Below, piece after piece: positions 36,736 through 44,524 of a stretch of 64,000 nucleotides of DNA. The stretch is from PALSA-612 sp963791225 (GTDB lineage Bacteria > Actinomycetota > Thermoleophilia > Gaiellales > Gaiellaceae). Made by a program: the position numbers and the translations under genes. The DNA lies in the NCBI GenBank assembly GCA_963791225.1, contig CAWBRV010000003.1, positions 744,001 through 808,000 of the forward strand. The letters are read 5' to 3'. The notes below the pieces were generated by a model. The model worked only from the letters and a program-made list of their open reading frames with translations. It had not been told where the DNA came from and made no database searches. How positions within the stretch are numbered: the first letter of the stretch is position 1; each line of letters begins with the position of its first letter.

Positions 36736-36827
36736 GGAGCGGCAGGGGCTGGTGCCCCAGCTGGTCTTCAAAACCAGTAAGGCCGTGCAACCCACGGCTG
36801 GGTCGGTTCGACTCCGGCGCCGCTCCG
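36736..36827 (+). tRNA. selC: Selenocysteine tRNA, anticodon TCA
   Basis: Fold by eye: acceptor GGAGCGGC (36736-36743) pairs over 8 bp with GCCGCTCC (36819-36826); long D arm GGGGC-TGGT-GCCCC; anticodon arm CTGGT-CTTCAAA-ACCAG with TCA at 36768-36770; long variable arm (GGCCGTG/CACGGCT); T arm GTCGG-TTCGACT-CCGGC. An 8-bp acceptor, a long D stem and a UCA anticodon are diagnostic of bacterial tRNA-Sec. About 92 nt, CCA not encoded. Confidence 0.95.
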
Positions 36828-37019
36828 TTAAGCCGAATACCGCATGGTTAGGCCGTTACCAGACGCCGCAGCTCGCTGCAGCGCCGTCCGAGCTTCCTCC
36901 GCTCAGATCCGCTGGAAACCGCTCTTCACTGGCGCTCACTGGCGCACAACTGGCGCACACAGTGTGTCAGCGACCAGGGCCAACGCCTGCCCACCACCAG
37001 GCCTCCATACACTCCCACG
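36828..37019. other. tRNA-Sec downstream spacer, no gene seen
   Basis: No coding frame with convincing composition. It contains the tandem ACTGGCGC repeats described separately and a marked drop in GC relative to upstream. Confidence 0.5.
36928..36959. repeat. Three tandem ACTGGCGC(A/T)C(A) repeats beside tRNA-Sec
   Basis: Units at 36928-36937, 36938-36948 and 36949-36959, the last two being identical ACTGGCGCACA. The same unit recurs at 49375-49398 (two copies), 49578-49589 and 51614-51636 and was not noticed elsewhere in the window. Short direct repeats next to a tRNA 3' end resemble arm-type sites of tyrosine integrases; this is inference. Confidence 0.7.
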
Positions 37020-37211
37020 ATGCGCCGAATAGCACTAGTGGTTTGTCTACTAGTCGCTCTGCTGTTAGCAGGCTATGGAGGGTGGATTCTGGCCTAGCCG
37101 CCCGACTACCAGAGTGGCGACCTGCGAAACCTTGCCGCAGCCGTGATTCTGTCCGTGGCTGTCACGCTCGGTCTAGTGTCGTTGGCGCTAGTCCGCCGCA
37201 GACCCCGCTGA
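37020..37211 (+). pseudogene. Two-helix small membrane protein interrupted by an in-frame TAG
   Basis: From ATG 37020: MRRIALVVCLLVALLLAGYG + GWILA, then TAG (37095-37097). In the same frame it continues PPDYQSGDLRNLAAAVILSV, AVTLGLVSLALVRRRPR, TGA. The two halves form a sensible 63-residue protein with two transmembrane helices, so the amber codon looks like a point mutation. A TAG is not a selenocysteine codon. Confidence 0.55.
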
Positions 37212-37373
37212 GTCAACTCCCACCCGCGTTTCGTCAAGCCCCTCGTCGTAGCCCCAGGCCCCTGTTCCTCGCCAGGGCCCGCGGCCCAGAGGCGACGAGA
37301 GCCCCGGGGTACGTCGGGAGCCTCGCTGCGTCTTGGAGCGGTTCCTGTCGGCTCATCCGGGTCGGGGCCGGCG

Positions 37374-37462
37374 AGGAGGGTGAACGAGCCGCAGGCGTCT
37401 CGGCTGCTTTCGAGCGGTGCCGTCCAGGGAGGGAGAACGAGCCGCGGGCGTCTCGGCTCGCT
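37374..37462 (+). repeat. Two copies of an interspersed GAACGAGCCG...CGGCTCG element
   Basis: Copies at about 37374-37406 and 37425-37462. Consensus start GGGAGGGAGAACGAGCCGCA followed by GGCGTCTCGGCTCGC. The core is an imperfect hairpin (CGAGCCG, 8-nt loop, CGGCTCG in copy 2). Further copies lie at 47986 and 48620-48878, all inside the accessory segment. Confidence 0.75.
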
Positions 37463-37502
37463 CCGATGCAGAACTCGTTCTGGTTCGCGTTCTAGGTTCG
37501 TC

Positions 37503-37778
37503 TCACGGTCGGGCTGCGCCGGCAACGGGCACGGTTGTGATGTGGTCGCGGGTGTGTTTGATCTCGTTAGGGAGGAAAGCGAGGGCGATGCCGCCGGCGA
37601 TGAGCGGGATCAGGATCGCGAGTGCGTGTGCGATCATTTGGGCGGCGCTTGCCGAGTTGGCTGTGACTCCGTAGAGGACGAGTGCTCCGGCAACGCCGGC
37701 GTCGATCGTGCCCACACCGCCTGGGATCGGGATGACTTGCATGAACTGTCCGAGCAGGTAGCCCATCGCGACTGCGAG
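37503..37778 (-). pseudogene. C-terminal fragment of a UPF0104 flippase-like gene
   Basis: About 90 codons reading GQFMQVIPIPGGVGTIDAGV, AGALVLYGVTANSASAAQMI and LIPLIAGGIALAFLPNEIKH, the conserved last third of the family represented intact at 35641 and 40524. An in-frame TAG (37779-37781) precedes the fragment and the N-terminal two thirds are absent. The adjoining sequence is unrelated, so the gene was truncated by recombination. Confidence 0.8.
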
Positions 37779-37794
37779 CTAAGACCTACGTGGC

Positions 37795-38125
37795 TCATTC
37801 GCCCTCCCGGTCGGGGACGTCCTCGCGGGCGCGGGTGCCGACGAGATCGAGGACATTCGGAGGACGGACATCCTTATACGGGCAGCTGACCTGAGCGACA
37901 CGTCGACACGGTGCGACCTGGAGTTGGAGATCAACACCCTGCCCAAGAATCGTCTGCGCCTTGCCGTCTGAGGGGATCGCGTCGGCGACCGAGTCGCCGA
38001 TCAGCGTCACACGCGGAAGCGGGCGAGGCGCGGAAGCCGAACCGATCGGTGCGGACACGCTCAGCGCGGCGATCGCGACCAGCAACCCGACCAGCGCGAC
38101 TGGTACGCGTAGACGACCACCGTGA
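37795..38125 (-). pseudogene. N-terminal fragment of an SGNH-hydrolase gene
   Basis: Reads VPVALVGLLVAIAALSVSAP (signal helix), PRVTLIGDSVADAIPSDGKA, VDLQLQVAPCRRVAQVSCPY, RPPNVLDLV, then diverges and stops at 37795. The first 100 residues parallel the neighbouring SGNH protein (RVTVISDSSAATL ... PPSALETV), here with the canonical GDS, but the N-D-containing and D-x-x-H blocks are missing. No clear start codon. A decayed paralogue. Confidence 0.7.
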
Positions 38126-38144
38126 ACAGCAGCTTGAAACACGG

Positions 38145-38840
38145 TTATTCGCAGGCGGGTCCGCAGGCGGTGAGGACGCCGAGGATGATCGGGCGCAGGA
38201 AGTGTGCGAAACCGACCGCTCCCTCGGCGTTCAAGTGGACGAGGTCGGCAAACCAGGACGGGTTCGCCGCGGCCACGGGTGCCCAGTCGGCGACCACGAC
38301 TTGTGGCCACCGAGTCGGCGCGTCGCGGATGTCCTCATCGTGATGTATCCACACATCCTCATGCTCGTTGAGCGTCACCCAAATGACCCCATCGACGTGC
38401 GCATCGACGAGGGCCTGCATGACCATGTCGAGCGCCTCGGCGTATCCATCCGGCCCGTCGTTGTAGCCGACCTCGATGACAACCAGTTGGCCGAGTTCGG
38501 TGCCGAGCGTCCTGACTGTTTCGAGCGCGCTCGGCGGATTCCCGCCATAGGCGAAGCAGCCGGGCGCGACGAGCTTACGGCAGGCCAATGCCTCGATCCT
38601 GAGGTCAAGCCCTTGAGCGAGGTAAGCACGGGCATCCCCATGCCAAAGCAGCGTCGCAGCGCTGGAGTCCGAGATCACGGTCACGCGTGGCGGCGGCGGA
38701 GGCTCGCGGTCGACAGGCGGAAAAGCAGCCTGGGCAGGCCGGGACGCCGCTACAAACGCGATTACAAGAAGCAAGGCCAAGCCGACCAGCCCTGGCAAGC
38801 GAACACGTGGCGGGTGCAGTTTCAGCAGGCCCTTCACCAC
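38145..38840 (-). CDS. Exported SGNH/GDSL-type hydrolase-like protein
   Basis: About 231 residues from one of two adjacent GTGs (38840 or 38837), overlapping the upstream stop. N-terminal anchor VRLPGLVGLALLLVIAFVAA. SGNH blocks: VISDSSAAT (block I with Ser but the usual Gly replaced by Ser), VIEVGYNDGPDG (block III Asn), and FADLVHLNAEGAVGFAHFL (block V Asp-His). Likely a cell-wall carbohydrate or acyl esterase. A broken paralogue lies just downstream. Confidence 0.78.
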   Translation of the reverse strand: MVKGLLKLHPPRVRLPGLVGLALLLVIAFVAASRPAQAAFPPVDREPPPPPRVTVISDSSAATLLWHGDARAYLAQGLDLRIEALACRKLVAPGCFAYGGNPPSALETVRTLGTELGQLVVIEVGYNDGPDGYAEALDMVMQALVDAHVDGVIWVTLNEHEDVWIHHDEDIRDAPTRWPQVVVADWAPVAAANPSWFADLVHLNAEGAVGFAHFLRPIILGVLTACGPACE

Positions 38841-39244
38841 TCGACGTACGTGTGCCCGTTGACCGCGAAGCCGTTCCAGCTGCCGCTCGAGTCGAACTTG
38901 AAGCCGCCGTTGAACGTCGCCAGCAGCCTCCATCGCTCTCCGTAGGGAACCTCGGCCGGACCGCGCGGCGAAGCCGACGGAGGCTGTTGAAGACCCGGGT
39001 ACAGCCCGATAACCGTTCGCATGCGATCGATCCATGCCACGTACGCGACCGTGCCCGGGTCAGCGGGATCCGGATGGAAGGTCGTGACGAGCACCGGAGG
39101 CCGACCGTCGACGAGCGTCCCGGTTCCGTGCCAGGCGCTCTCGATCCTGGCCGGCTCGTGCGCGGGCCTCGGACGCGTGGTCGCGGCCGACGCGGTGGCG
39201 AGCATCACCAGCCCGCCCACGAGAGCAAGGCACGTTCGAATCAA
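38834..39244 (-). CDS. Truncated phosphodiester-glycosidase-like protein
   Basis: 136 residues from a TTG, with signal peptide (RTCLALVGGLVMLATASA). It matches only the middle of the 397-residue protein at 45420-46613: GTLVDGRPPVLVTTFHPDPA / VAYVAWIDRMRTVIGLYPGL / PRGPAEVPYGERWRLLATFN and GGF. It then stops at VEW where the relative continues for 190 residues. The stop is coupled to the SGNH gene (GTGA), so it may be expressed, but the catalytic half is gone. Confidence 0.6.
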   Translation of the reverse strand: MIRTCLALVGGLVMLATASAATTRPRPAHEPARIESAWHGTGTLVDGRPPVLVTTFHPDPADPGTVAYVAWIDRMRTVIGLYPGLQQPPSASPRGPAEVPYGERWRLLATFNGGFKFDSSGSWNGFAVNGHTYVEW

Positions 39245-39251
39245 ACGAAGA

Positions 39252-40442
39252 ATGAAGACGACGACGGATGAAGACGTCGTGAAGAAGGCTGCAGGAGGGG
39301 TGTCGGCGCGGCTCGCGAATCAGGCTGCTCTGCTCCGTCCTGCGGTCGCCCTCGGATTGACCCTGGCGATGCTCGCCGTCGTCGCCCCTGCCCTCGGCGG
39401 CCCGATCGGCGACAAACAGTCCGAGGCGCGCCGCATCGTCGCCCAGATCGACACGCTGGGCCGCCGGCTCGACAAGGCGAGTGAGGCATACAACGGTGCG
39501 ACCTACAGGCTCGGCCGGATCCGCGCCTCGCTGGGGGAGAACGAGCGCCAACTCGTCGTCGCCCGCCAGAACGTCCGAGTCGCGATACACCGGCTTGGGG
39601 TCGGGCTTCGCGCCGTCTACGCGACCGAGACGGGCGACTCGACAATCGAGATCCTGCTCGGCGCGCGGTCGCTGAGCGACGCGATGAACGCGCTCGACAC
39701 CCAGAAGCAAATCTCAGAGCAGACCACCAAGTTGCTCGCCACGGTCATTCGCTTCAAAGCGAAGGTCGTGCACGTGCGCGACAACCTCCAGCGCATGCGC
39801 GCCGCGCAGGAGAAGCTCGTTGCGGAGCGCGCTGCCGAGAAGGCGCGCATCGTCCAGGGCCTGGCCGAGCAACACCGGCTCCTATCCGCCATCCAGAGCC
39901 AGATCGCGGAGCTCCGGCACGAGGAGGCCGTCCGGCAGGCGGAGCTCGCGGCGGCCGCGGCGGCCCGACGCGCCCAGCAGCGCGCCCAGGAGGAGCAAGC
40001 GCTCCGCACAGTGGTCGTCGGCGCGACGATCGAGGCTCCGGGAGTAAGCGGACTCCCCCCGGTGACAGTCGTAGCGCCGTCTCAGGTGGGCGCCCGGGTC
40101 GTCGCGATCGCCGAGCAGTACGTCGGCTTCCCCTACGTCTTCGGCGCGGCGGGCCCGGACGCGTTCGACTGCTCCGGGCTCGTCACGTACGTATACGCGC
40201 AGATAGGGATCTCCCTCCCACACTTCGCAGCCGCGCAGTGGACCTACGGGGTTTACGTATCGATCGACCAACTTGAGCCGGGTGATCTCGTGTTCTTCGC
40301 GAACCTCGACCACGTGGGCATTTACATCGGCAACGGCGATTACATCCAGGCGCCGCAACCGGGGGACGTCGTCAAGATAACGCCGCTCTCCGAGCCCTGG
40401 TCGGCCGCGAACTACTACGGCGCCAAGCGGATCACGAGCTAG
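39252..40442 (+). CDS. NlpC/P60 peptidoglycan endopeptidase with N-terminal coiled coil
   Basis: 396 residues from ATG 39252. Signal/anchor segment LRPAVALGLTLAMLAVVAPA; long coiled coil (about 60-270, IRASLGENERQLVVARQNVR ... AAAAARRAQQRAQEEQA); C-terminal NlpC/P60 domain with catalytic Cys307 (DAFDCSGLVTYVY) and His354 (NLDHVGIYIGNG); the third polar residue is Gln in QAPQPG. This is the RipA/CwlO-like architecture of cell-separation hydrolases. Its start lies only seven bases from the divergent TTG start of the truncated gene. Confidence 0.9.
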   Translation: MKTTTDEDVVKKAAGGVSARLANQAALLRPAVALGLTLAMLAVVAPALGGPIGDKQSEARRIVAQIDTLGRRLDKASEAYNGATYRLGRIRASLGENERQLVVARQNVRVAIHRLGVGLRAVYATETGDSTIEILLGARSLSDAMNALDTQKQISEQTTKLLATVIRFKAKVVHVRDNLQRMRAAQEKLVAERAAEKARIVQGLAEQHRLLSAIQSQIAELRHEEAVRQAELAAAAAARRAQQRAQEEQALRTVVVGATIEAPGVSGLPPVTVVAPSQVGARVVAIAEQYVGFPYVFGAAGPDAFDCSGLVTYVYAQIGISLPHFAAAQWTYGVYVSIDQLEPGDLVFFANLDHVGIYIGNGDYIQAPQPGDVVKITPLSEPWSAANYYGAKRITS

Positions 40443-40523
40443 ACGTCACGCGCCGGCGCAGAACGCGCCCGGGCTTCACGGAGCTCTAACCCGAATCCAA
40501 TCTTCAGCGGGCACGCTGTCCTC

Positions 40524-41564
40524 GTGCGGGGTGTCGACATGCTCGGAAACCCGCGACGTCGCGTCGCGGCCGTCTCCGCGGGGGCGGTGGCCGTGACCGT
40601 CGCATTCGTTCTTCTGGCCGTCGGCGGAGACCTGGGGCGAACGTTCTCGAACGGGATGTCCGGCCTGGCGGGAGCGGATCGCCGGTGGCTGTGGGTTGCG
40701 GCGGGGTGCTTCGTCGCCTCGCTGGTCGCGTCGGCGGGGGCGTGGCGCTCGACACTCTCCGCCTGCGGCGGCCGAATCGGTCTGGCGGACGCGTGCGCGC
40801 GCTACGGGATCGGCTCGCTCGCGAACACGTTCATGCCGGCGCGGGTGGGCGAAGCAGCACGGGTGGCCCTGTTCTCGAGCGCGTTCTCTCGGGAACGGGA
40901 CGGGCGCATCCTGACGACGGCCGGCGCACTGGGGGCGGTCACCGCCGCGGACTTCCTCGTGCAGGGGATCGTCGTCGGCGCGGCGGCACCGTTCGGCGCG
41001 GTTCCGCTCTGGTGGTTGGCGGTTCTCGCCGGCCTCGGGGTCTGCGCGGCCGGCCTGGTGTTCGTTGCTCTCCGACGCGTCCGAGGCGGGCGGATCGTGC
41101 GGCTGCTCGACGTGTTCAGCTCGCTGATCGAATCGCCACGACAGGCTCTCCGGCTCCTTGCCTGGTCGGGCGCGGCGACTGCGGGTCGCGTGCTGGCGGC
41201 GATGGCCATCGCGGCGTCACTCGGAATTCATGATTCGATCGAGGCCGGCCTGGTGATGAGCGCCGTCGTGATCGTGGCGACATCGTTGCCGCTCATGCCC
41301 GGCAATCTGGGGGTCACGAGCGCTGCGGTGGTTGTCGCGCTGCACGCCCGGGGCGTACCGTTGGGCTCAGCCGTCGCAGTGGGCCTGACCTTCCACGGGG
41401 TCGAACTCCTCGCAGGCATCGCGTTCGGTGCCGGCGGCGCCATCGCGCTCTCGCCGTATCCGTCAGCCGCTGCGCGTCGGCGGAGCCTCGTGGTCGCACG
41501 TGCGTTGACCGGGGCGCTGGTCGTGGCGGGCCTCGGAGCGACGTTCGTGCCTCAGCTCCACTAG
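40524..41564 (+). CDS. UPF0104/LPG-synthase-TM-like flippase protein
   Basis: 346 residues from GTG 40524, or 341 from ATG 40539. About eight transmembrane helices, with GIGSLANTFMPARVGEAARV (compare FFNNVLPARAGEAAQV in the relative at 35641) and ATSLPLMPGNLGVTSAAVVV near the C-terminus. Probably polyprenyl-lipid translocation in envelope synthesis; substrate unknown. Located beside a peptidoglycan hydrolase. Confidence 0.85.
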   Translation: MRGVDMLGNPRRRVAAVSAGAVAVTVAFVLLAVGGDLGRTFSNGMSGLAGADRRWLWVAAGCFVASLVASAGAWRSTLSACGGRIGLADACARYGIGSLANTFMPARVGEAARVALFSSAFSRERDGRILTTAGALGAVTAADFLVQGIVVGAAAPFGAVPLWWLAVLAGLGVCAAGLVFVALRRVRGGRIVRLLDVFSSLIESPRQALRLLAWSGAATAGRVLAAMAIAASLGIHDSIEAGLVMSAVVIVATSLPLMPGNLGVTSAAVVVALHARGVPLGSAVAVGLTFHGVELLAGIAFGAGGAIALSPYPSAAARRRSLVVARALTGALVVAGLGATFVPQLH

Positions 41565-41591
41565 GCGAGACCGGCAGCCTGAACGCAGGGG

Positions 41592-42566
41592 TCAGGACAC
41601 AAGTCCGACGAGCAGGCGGCCCGCGATGGCCCGTCCGTGGACCTGCCAACTGGCCGAGACGGGCTGGCTGGAGCCGTCGCCGAAGCGGCATGTCCCCGCG
41701 AAGCCGGAAGTATCGAGCTGCGAGACGGTTCCGCTACAGGCCGCCGCGTTCTTGCCTGTGTAGCGGAGCTGAAGCTCGGTCGCGGCAACTTGCTGTCCGC
41801 TTCCGAGCACGTCGATGCGGAAAGCCACTTGCCGAGTCGCGCGGGCTGCAGTCCCCGACACGGACGTCAGCCCCAAGGCCTGCCCCGACCGATCGGAAAT
41901 GCGGGCCGAGAGGGCGCCGCTGAATGCGCGAGGCGGATGGAGTAGAGGCGGATCCGCAGCCGCGCCGAGTGCGAGTGTCGTCAGCAGCGCCGCCGCGATC
42001 GACGGCACCGCGAGCCGAGCCGGGCCGACGGCCTGTAGACGGCGGCTGACGCGAAGCGCGAGGGCGGTCAGCACGGCGGCGATGCTGACGACGTAAAGCG
42101 TGCTCAGCCAGAGTGTTCCTCGGTCGGTACCGGCGGTCAGCCCGTGAACCGTCGCCGCCCCCCAGACGACAAAGGTCGCGTAATGGGCGCGCCGCCAGAA
42201 CCGGTGCGGTAGTCGCTTGCGGAACGCGTTCGTGATCCCCACCGCGATCAGCAGCTCCATCGCGACGATTCCGAGCGCGGTCGGCAGCGGACGATAGTGG
42301 GACGCGAACGGAACAACGAGCTGGGTCAACGAGAAGGGCAGGTAGGTGTCGAGCGCGAGGGTCGCGACGTGGAGGCTGATGAAGACGGCTACCAGCATCC
42401 CCCCGAAGCGGTGAACGTCGACGACCGCGAACCGTGGCCAGCGGATGCGGACCTTGCCCGCGAGTCCGATGCCGATGAAGACCACCGTGGACATGAGCAG
42501 GTAGGCGACGACACCCGAGGCTCGGGCCATGTACCAGTCGACCGAGTTGCTCGCCGAGTGCAGCAC
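41592..42566 (-). CDS. Ferric-reductase-like transmembrane protein
   Basis: 324 residues. Five or six transmembrane helices with paired histidines typical of b-heme ligation: VVDVHRFGGMLVAVFISLHV, WRRAHYATFVVWGAATVHGL. A C-terminal extracytoplasmic beta domain has two cysteines (NAAACSGTVSQLD ... FAGTCRFGDG). It lacks FAD and NAD domains, so it resembles the membrane module (MsrQ/FRD-like) only. The start follows the preceding stop directly (TGA GTG). Confidence 0.82.
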   Translation of the reverse strand: MLHSASNSVDWYMARASGVVAYLLMSTVVFIGIGLAGKVRIRWPRFAVVDVHRFGGMLVAVFISLHVATLALDTYLPFSLTQLVVPFASHYRPLPTALGIVAMELLIAVGITNAFRKRLPHRFWRRAHYATFVVWGAATVHGLTAGTDRGTLWLSTLYVVSIAAVLTALALRVSRRLQAVGPARLAVPSIAAALLTTLALGAAADPPLLHPPRAFSGALSARISDRSGQALGLTSVSGTAARATRQVAFRIDVLGSGQQVAATELQLRYTGKNAAACSGTVSQLDTSGFAGTCRFGDGSSQPVSASWQVHGRAIAGRLLVGLVS

Positions 42567-42866
42567 TCAGGACCCGCCCGACTGCGCCTGCGGCGGCCCC
42601 GACGCGGGGCCGATGTCACCCGGCGACAGGCCGACGTCGAGTGCTTGCACGAAGCTTCGCGGCGCAGAGAGAGGAGCGGTCGCGGCATTCCCGTGCGCGC
42701 GGCTTCCGGCGTGACTCGCCCTGGCGACGAGGGCCAGCACTCCGAAGACGCCGGCGGCAGCCAATGCTCCGGTCAGCTTCGCCGCCCTCGCTGCCGTTCG
42801 GCCGGCATTCACCCGCGACCCTGAGCCCGAATCGGCGCGAGGTCCGGAAGGAGAGGTCGGCTTCAC
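42567..42866 (-). CDS. Small single-pass membrane protein coupled to the ferric-reductase-like gene
   Basis: 99 residues, Ser/Pro-rich N-terminus, one transmembrane helix (LTGALAAAGVFGVLALVARA), and a Gly/Pro-rich tail. The stop abuts the downstream start, indicating co-translation. No family recognised. Confidence 0.6.
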   Translation of the reverse strand: MKPTSPSGPRADSGSGSRVNAGRTAARAAKLTGALAAAGVFGVLALVARASHAGSRAHGNAATAPLSAPRSFVQALDVGLSPGDIGPASGPPQAQSGGS

Positions 42867-42960
42867 GATCCCAGATAACAGCTCTCCGGTGAAACCACGG
42901 TGAACAGCGTGTGAGAGACGACTAAGAGCCGCCCGCCGACAGTAGGCGTATCCGGCGACG

Positions 42961-43584
42961 TCAGCGCCGACGCGGTGCGCGGGTCATCCGGTGGATGCTG
43001 CCGAGCTGAAGGCTGCATGAGGTTGCGGCGCATGCGAGGAGCGCTAGTTGCGACGAACCGATCGCGACGAGACAGAGCATCGGGAGGCTGCCGCTGAACG
43101 CCCACCACCGGCCACACAGCGTCCCCACCGAGAAGCATGGAACGAGCACGCAGGTAGCGATCAGGACTTCCAGAAGTATCGCGCCAGAGCCGCCGACGCC
43201 GACACCGCTCAGCAGCAGCGAGATCACGACCGCTGCCAGCGCTCCGATCACGGTCACGATGGAGCTGGCGAGGACAAGGCGCCAAACGGTGGGCAATCGT
43301 GCTGCTCGCCCGGAAACCGCGCGTGCGGGTAGCCGCCGTGATCCGACAATAAGTACCGACAATACGAGCAGCAAGGCTGCCAGGATGGGGACGATCGACC
43401 CGGTACCAACCGATGCCGCGATTGGTATGGGCAGCAAGAGGAGCACGCCGGCAAGCGGAGACCGGCGCGCGCGACGTGATCGACGAGGACGTGCACGCCG
43501 ACCCGCCCGACCATCGCCGTACAGTCCGTCTCGTTTCCACGGCTCAGGCGATCGGTCGGAACGTGCGACGGCCCGCTCTGCCAT
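42961..43584 (-). CDS. Hypothetical integral membrane protein
   Basis: About 207 residues from ATG 43584 (MAERAVARSDRSPEPW), preferred because upstream codons are Gly/Arg-rich filler. Arg-rich cytoplasmic start, then four hydrophobic segments (PLAGVLLLLPIPIAASVGTG; VPILAALLLVLSVLIVGSRR; LVLASSIVTVIGALAAVVIS; LLEVLIATCVLVPCFSVGTL). No family recognised. Confidence 0.6.
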   Translation of the reverse strand: MAERAVARSDRSPEPWKRDGLYGDGRAGRRARPRRSRRARRSPLAGVLLLLPIPIAASVGTGSIVPILAALLLVLSVLIVGSRRLPARAVSGRAARLPTVWRLVLASSIVTVIGALAAVVISLLLSGVGVGGSGAILLEVLIATCVLVPCFSVGTLCGRWWAFSGSLPMLCLVAIGSSQLALLACAATSCSLQLGSIHRMTRAPRRR

Positions 43585-43726
43585 TCCCCACACGTTCTCG
43601 CCGACTCTCGGTGTCCCTGCAAGCGAACCCACCTCACGTCGCGCCGCTATGGAGCATCACTGTTTTGAAGGCAATATCGTCGACCGCAACGGACCGAAAC
43701 GATCCGCGCCGACCTTGCAGCGAGGG

Positions 43727-44524
43727 TCATCCACCGGCGTCGACACACTGAGGGGGCGCTTTTCCGGGTCGGCCACGAACGGCCGCGATCAGTCTGTCCA
43801 GCGGCGCCCAAAAGGCGCGGCGTGCAGCCGCCGATGCGAGCTTCGGGGCGGAGTGAACGGCCGCGAAGCCGGCAGTCGAGTGCACGACGTCAAGGCGCTG
43901 CCTCCTCCCTGGACGGTTCGCGAGCCAGGCGAGAAACGCGTCCGCGCCCGACCGGCCCGCAACCGTGTCCTGGTCTCCAACCTGCACGAGCACCCGAACA
44001 CGCCCGGGAAGGGCAGGCAGCTGCGCGCCCGGTATGAGTCCCGCGGGGAAGACGGCGTCCACGGCAGCCGGTTGCGGCAGGCGCCAGCGGCGCGCATTGG
44101 CCGCGTAGTAGAACGCGAGGCTCGCACCGTAGGAGTAGCCGGCGACAACGACGGCCAAGCGGCATCGGGGCAGCCGGCGGAGTGCCGTCTCGAGTCCACG
44201 GCGGAGAGATGCAACCCGCGCCGGCCCTTGGGAGTCGCCGCCACTCTGATATGCCGGGAAGACAACCGCGCTGCCGTCGGCGACGAGATGATCGAGCCAA
44301 GGCCGAAACTGGCCCACCCATGGATAGGTCGCGCTCGGTGGTGCCACCTTCCAGCCGTGAAGGAAGATCACGATGCTGCGGGCATGCGAGCGCGGTAGGA
44401 GAAGCCACACCCGGTCGGCGCCGGTTCCCAAGGGCCCGACGAAGATCGGCGTCGCCGCGACGCCCGTTGCCGAGAGCACAGCGGCGGACACGATCACGCA
44501 AGCAGTGACCCCGACCCGAGTCAC
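43727..44524 (-). CDS. Exported alpha/beta hydrolase
   Basis: 265 residues from GTG 44524, overlapping the DPPR-synthase stop (GTGA). Signal peptide VTRVGVTACVIVSAAVLSAT. Alpha/beta hydrolase marks: RSIVIFLHGWKVAPPSATYP (oxyanion), VVVAGYSYGASLAFYYA (Ser nucleophile), VQVGDQDTVAG (acid), and a His in the C-terminal third (VVHSTAGFAAVHS). Co-transcribed with polyprenyl-sugar genes, so an envelope ester substrate is plausible. Confidence 0.8.
   Translation of the reverse strand: MTRVGVTACVIVSAAVLSATGVAATPIFVGPLGTGADRVWLLLPRSHARSIVIFLHGWKVAPPSATYPWVGQFRPWLDHLVADGSAVVFPAYQSGGDSQGPARVASLRRGLETALRRLPRCRLAVVVAGYSYGASLAFYYAANARRWRLPQPAAVDAVFPAGLIPGAQLPALPGRVRVLVQVGDQDTVAGRSGADAFLAWLANRPGRRQRLDVVHSTAGFAAVHSAPKLASAAARRAFWAPLDRLIAAVRGRPGKAPPQCVDAGG

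Noticed and set aside
37095..37097. Recoding of the in-frame stop by the nearby tRNA-Sec
   Set aside because: The codon is TAG, not TGA, and no SECIS-like hairpin was noticed after it.
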